Shown here: positions 45,331 through 58,299 of the stretch, piece by piece
Numbering within the stretch: position 1 is the first letter of the stretch
Layout of the letters: each line of letters opens with the position of its first letter
Assembly (NCBI GenBank): GCA_039619475.1
Contig: CM077116.1
Location: 18,101,443-18,165,442 of the forward strand
Length of the DNA stretch: 64,000 nt
Direction of reading: 5' to 3'
Origin: Icerya purchasi
Lineage: Eukaryota; Arthropoda; Insecta; Hemiptera; Monophlebidae
The notes under the pieces: generated by a model
The model's input: only the letters and a program-made list of their open reading frames with translations
Told to the model about the DNA's origin: nothing
The model's database searches: none
Program-made: the position numbers and the translations under genes

Positions 45331-48300
45331 ATACTTCGGCCCTTCCATGACGATTAAGAATTTATATTCTAATTTTGGGTATATATTTTATAACGGTTTT
45401 TCCATAACTTTCAACATTTTTGACGCGTACATATGTACCTTCTCTTTGAGTTAAATTATGTTTTTTTGTAGAAAATTTTAAAAGACGCTTTTCGAGACAG
45501 TTTTTGAAATTAAATTTAGAAATAAAACACGCGGGACAACTGAATAATGATTTAAATTTTGTTAAATAATTAGAATTCATACAATTTCTTATTAGGTTTG
45601 TACAATTTTTATGTTAAATTAGTCAATTCTTCAAAAATTTAATTTCCTTTCTTTCGTTTTTGTATTATTATTCGAGATATTTTACTTCCGGCGATTCCAG
45701 TGATTTATGCTTAATGTAAATGTATAATTAATTTATGTGCTACATTTTTCAAAGGTGCTCATTTAAAAAATAGTAAAAAAAAAAATAAAAAGAAAATTAT
45801 TAAGTAACATAATGGTGTTACAATTATTGCACAGACGAGCTGCTTACAGAAATGTTTTCTAATAAAAAGTAAGCAGCTTTAAAATAATAAAATGTCTGTT
45901 AATGTAAATGTAGACAACTTTCAGACTGGCCGTAGAAGAGTTGTTTGAAGTGCAATTATTTTAGTTCGCAAAAAAGAAATACGCAGTGTGCATAGTGCGC
46001 TAATCATTTCCTCATTCTGCATGAATACTGACGTTGCCGGAGAATTGTTAATGGCGCACTAGAAACTATACGCACACATAGAAGCTTCGTATAAAAATGA
46101 ACACTTTAATAGAGACATGGAGTACTTCTTTAGACGGGACCAGTGTTCCGTTTAGCGTATTCAAATACTTGCCTATTCCATTTCCGCAGACATGCCGAAA
46201 ATTGTCTACTTACATTAGTGAAGTTCATTTTGAAGAGGGTCTGCTCCGCTTCTGCGTGATTGATTGAGCGTAATTACGTTCGGATTTCGCCACTTCTGCA
46301 GTTAGACGCTTTAGTAAAACATAAAGCCATTTCACACTTTTCATACAAGAAATTCCTGTGAAACCTTTTACGGCAGCTTTTTACAGCGTTTCTTTGCATT
46401 GAACTGAATCGGCGCATGGTCTACTCCATCCTATTGTGCAAGAATGAGGAGAAACTTTTTTCTTTTTTGCCTGTTGATGGTTATTCCTTGTGCAATACTG
46501 ATTTGACAGTCTACCTGTTTCACGCCGCTTCTCGCCACCACTTTTTATAAGTGATAATTCAGTGTTCGCTCTAAACTTGACAAGTAATTTGTATTTTTAG
46601 TTTCTTCTTCGTTTGTAAAGACGGCTGTATAGAAATCACATGTTTACAATACTTTATTCGACGACGTAGTAAAATATAAGCAAATAGTATCCCTTTTTTA
46701 CACGAATATTTTTATTCGCTATATAGGGAAATTAGCGTATTATTCAAGTCGAACTGCGATTATCAAACTACTTTATTGCTAAAAAAATTTCAATAGATCT
46801 CTTAATTTAAAATAATAAATAAACTTTAACTGATTGCGTGAATACACTAAAAATTTGAAGAAATTTTCACCATTCTTTTAACAACTTAATATTCTCGGTG
46901 TAATCCCATATGTTTAACTCTTCTCATTACTTTTACATTATTCGTATAATTCTTGCTCATTTTTGTAAAATAAAAGAAATTTTTACATTAAGTACCAATG
47001 TGCTAAAACCAAAAAAAAAAAAAAGCAAAATATATTAACATTAGTCACTTTAGTTCTTTTTTTTTTTTCATATATTTCATTTTAATATGTGCAATGTTAT
47101 TAATTTATTCAGTTAACTTGATGAACGTAATTGTCGCTAAGGTTAAAATTTATAACCGACACAAAATTAAATAAAAACTTGAAATTATGATTTAAAAGGT
47201 AAAAATTGAGAGTTTGGTTTTTGGTTCGTTTTTTTTTTTCTTTTTATTTCTTCTTAATTCTTCAATCTATACGAATGGATTGGTGGACAACCATGTTTCA
47301 AAAGTTCCCCGCGGGATAGAGCCATTTTTTTATTTATCTTCGTATCCATCTGCCTTTTTCGTCTTCCTTTATTTTTTTTTATATATTTCTGCTTTAGTCT
47401 TCCATTCGATATTTTTTTCCCTTCCTTGGTTCCTTCCATTATTCGCGTTACGTACATAGATTCATTATTTCTACATATATATGTCCAAATGATCCTACCA
47501 GACATTAAATATACAGAAATATGAATAATAGTATACATTTCCGTGTTGTTTACATTTTAACTCTTAAATGATATCACCCTTTTTTATGTAATATTTGCAA
47601 TGTTGCTAACGGTGACCTTAATTTAAAAAAAAAAAAAATTAAAAATTAGAACGAACAAAATTTGTTGTTGTTTGAGCTTCATTAATCACTTGCATGTTTA
47701 GAAGGAATAATGGGGAAAAAATACCATATTGCGGTGAAGATTCATAGAAATATAAAAAAGCAAAAAAAGGGTTTTAAATGTTTACTTAAAAATTATCATC
47801 ACCGATTTTTTGTATGTAATCTGTCTATAGCTAAAATTCGCGTTGACATAAAACCGGAAAAATAAGAAAAATAAAAAAATTAAATACGAAAAGAAAAGAA
47901 AATTATTTTTTATTTTTTTTTTTTTAGGGGTAAGTTCTGTACAGAAAACGTTTTACAGATATTTATTTAGTGGAGAACAAAGATTCTACACTTTTCTAGT
48001 TATATTTAAATACTCTACTAGTATAAAAGATCGAATTTTTACGGTACCTGTGTGTTATTTAAATTGACAATTCATCGATTTTTTTCCCATAAAATAAAAG
48101 GTGTAAAGGAAGTAATTCAGAGGAAGGAAGACTTTTTTTTTTTCTTGTTTGGGTTTTTCCCTGGGCTTGTCAGCAACGGACGATTACCCATCAACACGTG
48201 TAAATAGCAACAATTAGGAGTTATAACGAATGGAATTTGACAAAGAATGATATACCAAGGATGGAGAAACAATGACAATCAACGTCGTCGGTAAATGCCA

Positions 48301-48966
48301 AACATACGCATCCTGAAAAGAGAAGGAATGACATTGCAGAAGGTAAGAGCAAAAGGAGTTAGCTGTCTCATACCATGTCCACATCTGCAATTACAGAGCC
48401 CACAGTACAAATGAACAAAAAGGAATCCGGCTATAAATAATTAAGGAAGAAGAAACACGGGATGTTTAAAAAACAGTTAGAGCCACCAAGCACCGCAGCT
48501 ATATAGAACACAGCGCTTAGCGTGCTGTAAAGAGTGATCCGAAAGTTCAACGACTTTCTCCACCATTATAAAGCAAAGTTTATAATTCTTAATTATGAAA
48601 AATAATTATGGCGACGACTACGAAGACAGCGCCTACCATCCTATCAAAAAGAACGAATGGAATATACGTCCAACACTATGGCCACACTGCAACAGCAGCG
48701 CCCACGGTACCGGCTAACAAGGAATTTACTATCTAACATTAGGGTTGCAAATGCGACAGCGGGCCTGAAATATTAACTGCGAGCTGTGCATGTTTGTAAC
48801 TGTAACTGCTACATCAGTGCGTGTTCTTCGTTTAGAGAGGAGTTCATTAGAAGTAACTGGTCACGATAAGATAGGAATTCCAAAGTGAAAGAGAACTACC
48901 GAAGCGATTATTAGACCTTAATATGATGAAGTACAGAAGATAGGAATTTTGCTACAATTGCGATGA
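45263..48966. other. gene-free stretch with microsatellite and possible gag-like relic
   Basis: (TA)n at 45294-45328. Positions 48180-48960 contain short plus-strand pieces of Thr/Ala/Pro-rich and other protein-like character (for example TAPTILSKRTNGIYV near 48640) that might be a decayed LINE ORF1, but frames are too broken to call. Confidence 0.35.
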
Positions 48967-49325
48967 TCAACGTTGACTGTAAAGAGAGAATAAAAGACAC
49001 ACAATATGGAGTTGGAACATTATGTGAGAGCAGCTTCGCTTATAGAGAGCTGCCCTTTCAGATGATAAAGAGGAGCACTCAAAGAAGACATGATCAGAGT
49101 CGCATACGACTGTGTTATCAATACATAGCGGACAAATAGGAGAGGACACTATGAAGAAACGATACAATGAAGCAGGAAGTCGACTGTGATCAGATCGAAG
49201 ACAACAGATAGCAGATATGATGAAACGGGGAAGATGCGGAAAATCTAAGTACCATGATTGAACAGGTGGATTGGGGTGAATGGAAAAATATTGTGAAATG
49301 CGTTTATGGGGTAAAGTTTGAAATA
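48967..49325 (-). pseudogene. 3' end of an I/R1-like LINE, fused in frame to Penelope-like RT sequence
   Basis: The second half of a 157-codon minus-strand frame (49440-48967) reads WYLDFPHLPRFIISAICCLR, DHSRLPASLYRF, CPLCIDNTVVCDSDHVFFEC and SSLSSERAALYKR. This matches the C-terminus of the LINE at 50.9-52.2 kb including the CPLC...CDxxH...C cluster. The N-terminal half belongs to a different retroelement (next entry), so the frame is a chance fusion made when one element inserted into the other. Confidence 0.7.
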
Positions 49326-49640
49326 GAATTAAATCGCTTTTGAGGATACCGTTTATTATGATATCTAGGAAGTTTATTTTATTGTTTTCTGCTTTTTCCA
49401 TAGTGTATTGTATGTTTATATGGTATTTTATTGAAATCATTTAATATATTATTTTCAGTATTATTATCGTTTTCGACAAAAATAATTAAAGTATCATCTA
49501 CATATGTAATATATAATTTTATGTTTTATTTTTTAATTAGATTTTCCATATATGTTTCTTCTAAATGTTGTAAAAATGTTTCACTCAAAATCCCTGATAA
49601 CGGAGAACTCAAGCCTAATCCATTATTTTCAGCGTATGTA
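49326..49640 (-). pseudogene. Penelope-like element, reverse transcriptase fragment
   Basis: Minus-strand reading: NGLGLSSPLSGILSETFLQH, then LEETYMENLIKK, a stop, then YITYVDDTLIIFVENDNTEN and NILNDFNKI, and after a frameshift YTMEKAENNKINFLDIIIN. The GLxxxSPxSG block, the YVDD catalytic box and the NKINFLD block are in the order and spacing of Penelope-like RTs. No GIY-YIG endonuclease is present in this fragment. It is interrupted on its 3' side by the I/R1-like LINE end. Confidence 0.75.
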
Positions 49641-50172
49641 GCTTTATTAAATGTGTGAAGTCGCTTTATAAAAATTATTTTTGTTTTTATTCGTCCCGTA
49701 TGCATTTCTGTACCGCTCGTCGCATCTCAATGTTACAACTTTTCCGGTGGTTTTTCCCATAATTTTCTTTCGCAAACACTTTGTCCTGAAAATTACGAAC
49801 ACAACAAAAAAACAATCATCCAAATCGGTCAGGCCGTTCTCAAGCGATGATCTTTTATTTTTTTTTAAAACGATCTGCATGTAATCGAAGTGATATATTT
49901 TCAGAAAGCAATAATAGTTTTAAAACATCGACGTAATAACAAATGAGCATTTTGTTATTAACACTATAGTTAATCTGTTAATTAGCATTCTACCACTCGC
50001 CGCTCAATGCTCACCACTTGTATCGTAGGCGCGGCCTAACAGAACATTTTTATGTGTACAAAGACAAAAAACAAAATAGAATTGGTTCAAAAAAACAGGG
50101 CAGGATAAGATGGAAATGCAAATATGAAGACATTTTTTTTCTTCCTGTCCATGGACTTCTTCGTTTGACTCC
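49641..50172. other. spacer
   Basis: No gene recognised; T-rich tract at 49854-49866. Confidence 0.4.
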
Positions 50173-50270
50173 AAAAATTATTTTCGGTCGGAGTCGAAGT
50201 CCTGGTTTCGGCAGGATTGGTAGCGCCAGCTTGAATTTTTGGTGAAAGTTCTTCAATTCTTGGAAAACGC
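50173..50270 (+). repeat. ~100-bp dispersed repeat, copy 1
   Basis: Shares AAAAATTATTTTCGG, GAGTCGAAGTCCTGGTTT and a 36-bp run beginning AGCTTGAATTTTTGGTGAAA with 56782-56880 in the same orientation. Confidence 0.75.
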
Positions 50271-50896
50271 GTTAAGGGAACCGAAAATTCAAAAAAGGGT
50301 ACATCATGAAAGTTGGAAAGAAGAAAAAACCATAGCGAAAACAGATGAAGGAATATTGGGCGTAAATGAAGGCCAAAAAAAGGAACAACAACCGAAATTA
50401 CGTGGCTCATAGTTGGCCGAAACGGGAAGAAGAAGAAAAAAAGGTCACAGATGTCACGCCGAATTTTGTATAATTTTATCAAGTCTGAACGATCGCATAA
50501 TAGTCTTCCACTCAGAAATAGCACGAGAAAATTGGAAAATAAGAAAAATTTAAAGCAACACGTAAGATTTACCTTTTAAATTGATTTTTTTTTAAAATTA
50601 TTATTACAGAAATGTCACCAATCAGAAAGGCTACAAATTGCCCGTACGAAATCACTATACGCACAATCTATTCTCTGAATTTAAATACTCGTACGAAAAT
50701 GTCGCAAGAACAAAACTGAAGAATTGTACAATCGATCATCGGTAGGTTTGTCCACTCAAAAGGTCATTCGCATACGCTCAAATCACATGGTACTTGTCGC
50801 AGCAGTGGGAATTTCTGACCTTCGAACTTTTATTTCTGCGCAGTGCCTTCTTCCTGAGCACCCTAAATTCCAAAGCGGTTGAAGGAGTCGCAACTT
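50271..50896. other. spacer ending in a LINE target-site copy
   Basis: No gene. GGAGTCGCAACTT at 50884-50896 is the left target-site duplication of the following LINE. Confidence 0.6.
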
Positions 50897-52217
50897 GGTT
50901 CCTGTCCTTTATTCATCCGAAGACTTTATCTAGGTGAACGATTTCTGATTAAACGTCTTCATATTTCCAATTCCTACTTGCTTAATTCCTACTGGTTTGT
51001 ATCCAACAACTGGCGTTTCTCTCCTCGTAAAACCCCAATCCTTTCCTTGATTTCTTCACGACTCAGGGCCTTCTCTCCTTTTGTTCTATCCTACAACAAA
51101 TGCCCTTATTTTACCTATAATTTCCTAGATTTTATTTACTCACCCAGTTTACTTTTTCTTCCTTCGTATGTCAAGTCTCTTCCCTCTCCCGCTGCTCATA
51201 ACGAATTTAACTATGTTTTATCCTCGCTTTTTCCTTCTTATACCTTAATTTTTACAGATGGCTCAAAGTCAGCTTTGGGGGTTGGAGCGGCTTTTACTTT
51301 GCCGGATTTCGGCTATTCTGAGTCGTTCAAACTCCCCTCGTTCTCCTCCATATTCCTAGCCGAATCTATTGCGATCTTACAGGCAATCCTTTTTATAGCC
51401 TCCTCTAGCAATATATTCAAGGTTCACTTATCTTCTGATTCAAAAGACGTTTTACAAGCCATTTCTACTCCCTTTCCTAAACCATCCGCTGATCCTATCG
51501 TGCTTCACATACGTTCCTTAATTTCACATCTATTTCATTCCCGCTCTGTCCCCGTATTGATCTATTATAGATTATCCTAGTTATTGTGGAATTTCGGGCA
51601 ACGAGTTAGTCGACTCGTTGGCACGTTCGGCTGCTTTAAACGGTCGCTCTATTAGGCATTTCCCAGCTCAAAGTCTTCTTACTCTTTCCTCGCGTTGCCA
51701 CCGTGACTGTTGGTCTGATCTCTATCCCATTCTTCTTTTTCCAATCCTGCTTCTTTTTACTTATCCATACAACCCACTCCTCCTCTTTTTCCGTGGTTTC
51801 TTGATTTCCCCAACATAAGGCGGTCTCAACTATTTCATCCATAATTAGACTTCGGTTAAATCACAGCTTGCTTCCTGCTTCGCTCTTTCGTTTCTCCATT
51901 ACTCAGTCTCCTCTTTGTCCATTTGATCCGTCAGAAGCAAACTTCGTTTGTGATGCGAACCACATTTTACTTGAATGTCCTTCCATTTCTTCAGAACGCG
52001 CGATACTGTATTCCGGTCTTTTGCGTCTTGGCCTCCCTACGCCCTACAGCGCTCACAGCATCCTTTCTTTTCCGTCTCCCTTGGTTATTCCTTTGTTAGC
52101 TTCTTTCGTATGTTCCATTTGTAATATTTTTCCTTTATAATTATTAATACTATCATACCGTTGAAGTGAGTAACGTCCTTAGCTGACATGCTCAAAAAAA
52201 AAAAAAAAAAAAAAAAA
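50897..52217 (+). mobile_element. 5'-truncated I/R1-like LINE with RNase H, complete 3' end and exact TSD
   Basis: The insertion is bounded by GGAGTCGCAACTT at 50884-50896 and again at 52218-52230, directly after a 23-base A-tail (52195-52217). Coding remnants run in order: the post-RT linker (RRLYLGERFLIKRL), an RNase H domain with its acidic residues visible (TDGSKS, AESIAI, SSDSKDVL, GNELVDSLA) and a terminal zinc-like motif (CPFDPSEANFVCDANHILLE, then CP). There are frameshifts near 51575 and 51815, so it cannot encode an intact protein. RNase H after the RT places it in the I/R1 group broadly; exact clade uncertain. It is the best-preserved of four copies in the window. Confidence 0.85.
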
Positions 52218-52230
52218 GGAGTCGCAACTT

Positions 52231-52880
52231 TGTAAATTTACAATTTGCACTTCTGAACTCTCTAACGAACTTAATGTCTTTCGTGACATTTGTGTAAGGT
52301 GACAACTTGAGATTAATATTTCGTTTAGCTGATGACTCTTGAATCTTAATAGCTTTTAGAAAAAATGAAAAACTAGTAGTGTTTTTTAATATTCGCACAC
52401 TACCGTTAATCTCACGGGCAATTGTTTAATAATGTTAATATTGCGCTAAATAGAAGGGTTATGTTGTTTTATGTTTTTTATAATTTTTTCTTCATATTAT
52501 TAAAAGAAGAGAATAAATTCAAATTTAAATTCAATCGAAACGCAGAAGGTTGGATTGTGGTATCGACATAGAAAATGTTAAAACTTTCTCTGAAGGAAAT
52601 TCCCGAGGTACATACAATAACGAACTAGGCAGAAGTTAACGATTATTTTCTTTTTGTAGCCAGTTTGGTCGCATTATTATTATTATACAGACGCTTTCGG
52701 AGTGATTGTAAAGCGGTTACTGCTCAAAACACTGTTTTTAAATGATGCTAGTTTTGAGGTCACCGATTTTACTTTTTTACGAAAGAGGAAACAAAGAAAC
52801 TATCAAAAGTGTTGGTAACATTGTCGGACGGAACATTATAATTTTCAGTTTTTTATTCAAAAAATGAGAGAAAAAAATAC

Positions 52881-52932
<52 letters not shown>

Positions 52933-52976
52933 TTATATATATATATATACACATTTATACACACACACGCACACAC

Positions 52977-53016
<40 letters not shown>

Positions 53017-54661
53017 TAGAAAAGTATATTTCGCTATTTTGGAATGCACTGAATTTCTCTAGGGGATTACCGACGTTTGAAAAATTTTCCAACGTGGAAA
53101 TATCTGGATTGTATAATTTTCTTCGCACAAGTTATCACACACATTCACTCGGAAACACAATAAAATAATCTACTTTTCCTTTTCTTTTCCAAAAGTGTGC
53201 AAAACACGGTCACGAAAAATGATTAATTTTTCCACCTTTTCGTTGGTAAGAGAAAACCCGAAAAAAATAGAAATAAAAATTATTATCCCGCATTAAGTCA
53301 AAATTTTGAAGTTGCCTTTTGAAAATTATTTCAAAGTTATAAAAAGCTGCCACAACGTCGATGATCGGTAACTGATAAAATTTGACGGAGCTTAAAAATA
53401 AAAGGAAATTTATATGGCGGGGGTCAATTTTGGGATAATAATATCGATAAAAACTTTAAGAATTAATTCAGCAAGCAGAACCTAATTTGCGGTTTATTCG
53501 ATGACGGTTTGTTTGTTTTTTTCTTGAAGCCGTGTTCGCAGATAGCAGTAAGAATTATGTTTCGCACTTTTCCGAACAGAATAATTTTTCCATTTTCTTT
53601 TTATAATCGCATTTTATTATAAACTGCTTGTTCTAACATAGCTGATGCTAGTTCGCTATATAAGTGATTTACTGGCTCAGCTGTAGCTGACAGAATAAAA
53701 AGATTCCCCTCTTCATCTTTCTATGAACATTTTCACTCGCTGAAACAGGGCAATCATTAAAAGCTTAATTTATAGTTATTAATGCTCGTTTCGATATTTT
53801 TAAATTACGAAACTGCTTTAGAAACCTCTCTCATTTCATTCACTAAAGTCTGATTATCCACACACAGCTTCAACCGATAATTAATTTTGGTTTGAAAGCG
53901 GCCGAGTTTTTTTCGCATTAACTACCATATTAATTAATATCTACATAGGACTGGAATAACAGATTTTGTTTGTATGTATAGCGTGTTAGATTTATGTATT
54001 TTAACCGAGTTCATGTTTTTACCAGCACTGACGGTTATTTGAGAGAATCGGTGACATTTTCTCCGTATAAGTGCAGTCTGACTGGCTTAGCGGTATTCTT
54101 ACTGTAGAAAAGGCAATTCATAGATCAGGTCATATTTTTGGAGTGAATTGTGTGACCTCTGTAACGTACTCAAAATCCACTAACGACTCTGAAGTCCTTT
54201 CGGGAAATTTTCTCACATATGGCTGGCTGAGTTTAAGACCCTTCATTTTTTGTAAAAAACGTGTAGCGCTTTTCTATTTACCCTGCCACTTAATGCGCTG
54301 TCGTTCTTGATTTTTTATTTTCTTTTTTTGCTAAGGACATTAATTTAGGGCGAATGAAATATTTGGAAGTTTCAGTGCGCATCAGCGGAACATCTACTTG
54401 AACGAAACGCATTTAACTAACCACATCCCGGTACAATTGTTCATGATGAAGTGCGACATGGATGATGTGGTTAGGAAATAAATCCTGGTGTGAGGCGCGT
54501 CGTTAGAAATCAATTTGAAATTACTATCATCGATCGATAGAGATAAGTGTTTTTTAAATAAACGGATTATTTTTAATTTCAACATATATTAAATATTAAT
54601 TTACACACGAAATATACTTTTATAAAGTGTTCTGTAAAATGTGATTATTAACCGTTTTTAG
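52231..54661. other. gene-free stretch with a large (TA)n/(CA)n tract
   Basis: Compound microsatellite at 52881-53013: (TA)n, ACACATT(TA)n, then (AC)n and (TA)n. No gene recognised. A short plus-strand frame at 54071-54310 is not convincing. Confidence 0.45.
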
Positions 54662-56783
54662 TACAGGATTAATAAACCAAGATAAATCTCCAAACTTACA
54701 TAATAAATATACAAATTGGGTAGATTTTCGAGCATCTGTAAATTCTACACTAAAATTAAATTTATCATTAAAAACGGAATCAGATGTAGATGCAGCGGTT
54801 CAGTACTTTACAGAAGCTGTACAGAGTATTGCATGGAAATGTACTCCAAATATAAACAAAAGAAAAGAAATACATAATATACCGCGCCATATACTAGACC
54901 TGGTAAAAGAAAAAAGAATCATTCGTAGGAAATGGCAATCTTCGCAAAATCCCTATTATAAAACTCTGTTAAATAAAAAATCGAAAGAGCTAAAAATTTT
55001 ACTTAAAAATACCAAAAATGAATCCTTCCAACGCTGCCTGCAGGAACTTTCACCCACGGAGGCGACAAATTACAGCCTCCGGAAAGTGATCAAAAGCCGA
55101 AATAAACCCACTCAACCCCTTCCCCCAATTTGCAAACCCGATGGTACATGGGCTAGAACTGATGAAGAAAAAGTCGAGGAATTTGCCAAATATTTTTCTG
55201 ATGTTTTTAAGCCAAATTTACAATTAAACGACGAAACCGATATACATGATTTTTTAAGTGTACCTTTACAATTAAGCCCTCCTATTGCGCCAACGTCTCC
55301 CAAAGAAATCAAATACGCAATTACTAAACTTAATAATAAAAAAAGTCCGGGTTTTGATTTAATTACCAATAAATTGTTATCTGAGCTACCAAAAAAAAAG
55401 GTATATTATTGCTCACAAATATTTTTAACGCTGTTCTTCGTCTGCAGTATTTTCCATTATCCTGGAAATTGGCGCAAACAGTAGTTGTACCAAAGCCCGG
55501 TAAGGCACCGGATGAGGTTTCATCCTATAGACCAATTTCCTTGCTCCCGATCCTTGAAAAAATAATTTTAAAGCGGTTGAATCCTATTTTAAATGCGGAA
55601 CATATTGTTCTTGAACATCAATTTGGATTCAGAAAAAGACATTCGACCATTGAACAGGTACACCGAATTGTGCATACTATTCAAGAAAGTCTTGAAACTA
55701 AGCAAATATGCACGGGTGTGTTCCTAGATGTCAAACAAGCCTTTGATAATGGCATCATGGACTGCTTTATAAACTTAAAAAAATAGTGCCGCATCCTTTG
55801 TACCTTCTTTTAAAATCCTACCTTGAAGATCGCACATGCTAGGTTAAAATTCTAAATCAATATTCTGAAATCTATCCTGTATCTGCTGGGGCGTGCCACA
55901 AGGAAGTGTCTTGGGCCCGGTGCTTTACTTAATCTGCTCTGCCGATTTTCCAGTTGATAATAGCGTGATAACAGCTACGTTTGCAGACGATACAGCACTA
56001 TTAGCTACCGGTAAAGACAATAGTGAAACTTCGAATAAATTGAAAAAAACTTTATCGGAAGTGGAAAACTGGCTGAGTCGTTGGCGTATTAGAGTAAACG
56101 AAAGTAAATGTACGCCAGTAGACTTCACGTTGCGAAATTTTACGTATCAGCCGTTAAAAATAAATGGGGTGGTTATCAACCAGGATAAAGATGTAAAATA
56201 CTTAGGCATTCATTTGGATCGCAAATTAACATGGCAAAAGCATATTATACAAAAAAGAAAACATCTAGATATAGGATTGTAAGAATTAAATTGGCTTCTT
56301 GGCAGGTACTCTAGTTTATCATTGGAAAATAAACTCTTAGTGTACAAAATAATTATAAAGCCCGTTTGGACATACAGTTTAATGTTGTGGGGTTGTGCAA
56401 AAGATACACACATAAACAAGATACAACGGTTCCAGAACAAGGCTATAAGGCTGATAGTCTTACCACCCTGGTACGTATCTAACCATACTCTACATCAAGA
56501 CTTAAATATCCCATATGTGAAAGACGAGATCAATCGAGCTGCTAAGCAATACATAGGCCGCTTGGAGTCTCACACAAACGTTTTGGCGATCAATCTTCTT
56601 GATAATAGTCTTGATGTTCGAAGGTTAAAACGTAGTCGACCGTTTGATCTGGCCTAGTTTTATGTTACTAAAATTTCAGTGGGGTCCATCGCTAGATGCT
56701 AACCCCTAACAAGTTATTTTCGCGTTACAGTCCAACTGCTGGATGGCCTTCTGACCAGTTATAATTTGTATTTTATAAAAAAA
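54662..56783 (+). mobile_element. Jockey-like LINE, 5'-truncated, degenerate ORF2
   Basis: Plus-strand ORF2 in four overlapping frames. N-terminal linker (TNWVDFRASVNSTLKLNL near 54720), then KKSPGFDLITNKLLSEL, then after a slip over an A-run VSSYRPISLLPILEKIILKR, HQFGFRKRHSTIEQVHRI and FLDVKQAFDNG, then after another break PQGSVLGPVLYLI, FADDTALLATG and KYLGIHLDRKLTWQKHIIQK, and a C-terminal PVWTYSLMLWGCA...NKAIRLI region ending at 56657. The FADD catalytic box is intact but at least three frameshifts or stops separate the parts. No endonuclease domain (5' truncation near 54662). A short A-run at 56776-56785 probably marks the 3' end. Confidence 0.85.
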
Positions 56784-56880
56784 AAATTATTTTCGGACCG
56801 AGTCGAAGTCCTGGTTTTGGGCAGGATTGTTACGCGCTAGCTTGAATTTTTGGTGAAAGTTCTTCAATTCTTGAAAAGCG
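56782..56880 (+). repeat. ~100-bp dispersed repeat, copy 2, abutting the Jockey-like A-tail
   Basis: Matches 50173-50270 with a few differences. In both cases the match begins at AAAAATTATT. Either the LINE inserted at that A-rich point of the repeat, or the repeat starts there. Confidence 0.75.
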
Positions 56881-57912
56881 TGTTCCAGGGGCACCCCACG
56901 TGGAGGTTCCTGTCTTGTCCCCACAATCAAAATAGTACATCAGGAATTGTGGCTATTGAAGTAAACTTAATTAATAAACAAATTCCAAACTGGAAAAATA
57001 TAACCCGCACAAAAACCAGAATAAATAAGATTACTAATTATGTTAGCGGACAAAACGGAATTTATACGAGAACAGAATATAATTTTTGCGCGTAATGAAC
57101 GAGAAAAGGGTTTAATTAGGACGTTAACGATATCGTGCATTGGTAATATTAAAAAAAATAATAAATAAATAAATAAAAAGTAAACAAATACGTAATTTTA
57201 ACAGAAAAAGTGAATATTTAACTATTCCCCGTTATCATGAAACACTTCGAAACGCGTTAGAACATATAATTATTTTAGAGGAAATTTATGTCGTGTGAAT
57301 TTTATTTATTAACCAGTAGAAATAATGTGCGAATTAAATTTTGACATTAAAAATCCTTTCCCGAAAAAAAAACAACAAAAAAAGCATCACAAATCTCATT
57401 CTAAACTTAATATTAAAAGATGTAATAAAGCCGGCAAAAGTTAATGCATGAACAATTAACAATCGGAACTTAATTAATTTCTTTCACTCGCACATCAACA
57501 TCGGTTCAGGCCCTTCAAAATGAACCATTTCCAAATGAGCTAGTAAAGAGAATTTTTATCGAACGCGTCCCCTCACCGATTTATCGTAATTTATTTTTCG
57601 CAGGAAAAGGTTTATTTTAACGCCAACCTAACACATTCCAACAACTGTACCGTAATTTTGAACACTGTATATAACTGTATCATCCGTCGCGTTTATCTAT
57701 AAAAGTTTTTTTTTTTTTTTAAAAAGTTTGTCTAATGTAGAGTACAGGAATTTTAAAATCCGGCACAGTGCGCGGTGATTAAAAAATTTTATCTATCCAT
57801 TAAGAGGTAGTCGAATCTTCATAATTTTCGTGTTAATTTTTTGTGTATATTTTAGTTTACTCTGAATAATTAAACTTTAAAACTTCCATGGTGCAAATAC
57901 AATTAGGAAAAC
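56881..57912. other. AT-rich spacer
   Basis: No gene recognised. Confidence 0.4.
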
Positions 57913-58035
57913 AATTTACAGTAGAAGACACCGTGTTTAAAAAATTTAATCTTAAAACTTAACGTTTCGGAAAGCTCACACTTACCATTATCTGTTTTAA
58001 GATTAAATTTTCTAAATACGGCGTCTACCGTAATT
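57913..58035 (-). repeat. ~123-bp hairpin related in layout to the 24.35-kb element
   Basis: Arm 57913-57958 (AATTTACAGTAGAAGACACC ... AATTTAATCTTAAAAC) pairs with 57994-58035 (GTTTTAAGATTAAATTTTCT ... GTCTACCGTAATT). On the minus strand the loop reads AGATAATGGTAAGTG...TTCCGAAACGTTAAG, echoing the GATGATGG...CCGAAAACGTT core at 24.4 kb, but the CTGATGA box is degenerate. Confidence 0.55.
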
Positions 58036-58299
58036 CCTAATTACTCAACATACTTTTTTTTTTTCCAGTAAATTAAAACAGAAAATGGAAACGAATTTAG
58101 TAGTAATTTTACTTACGTTATTGGTAAGGCGTGTTTCATAGAATCAGCGGGATAACATGGCAACCTGTACAGTGAAGTATGGCCCATAGAATCCAGCCAG
58201 TACTGTAAAGAGGATATTAACAGTGTTTTAAAGCCCGCTATAATACTGGCATATAGCGTTATAAGACGATTATTATATGTATATATTAATTATGCGTTT
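58036..58299. other. AT-rich spacer
   Basis: Nothing recognised. Confidence 0.4.
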
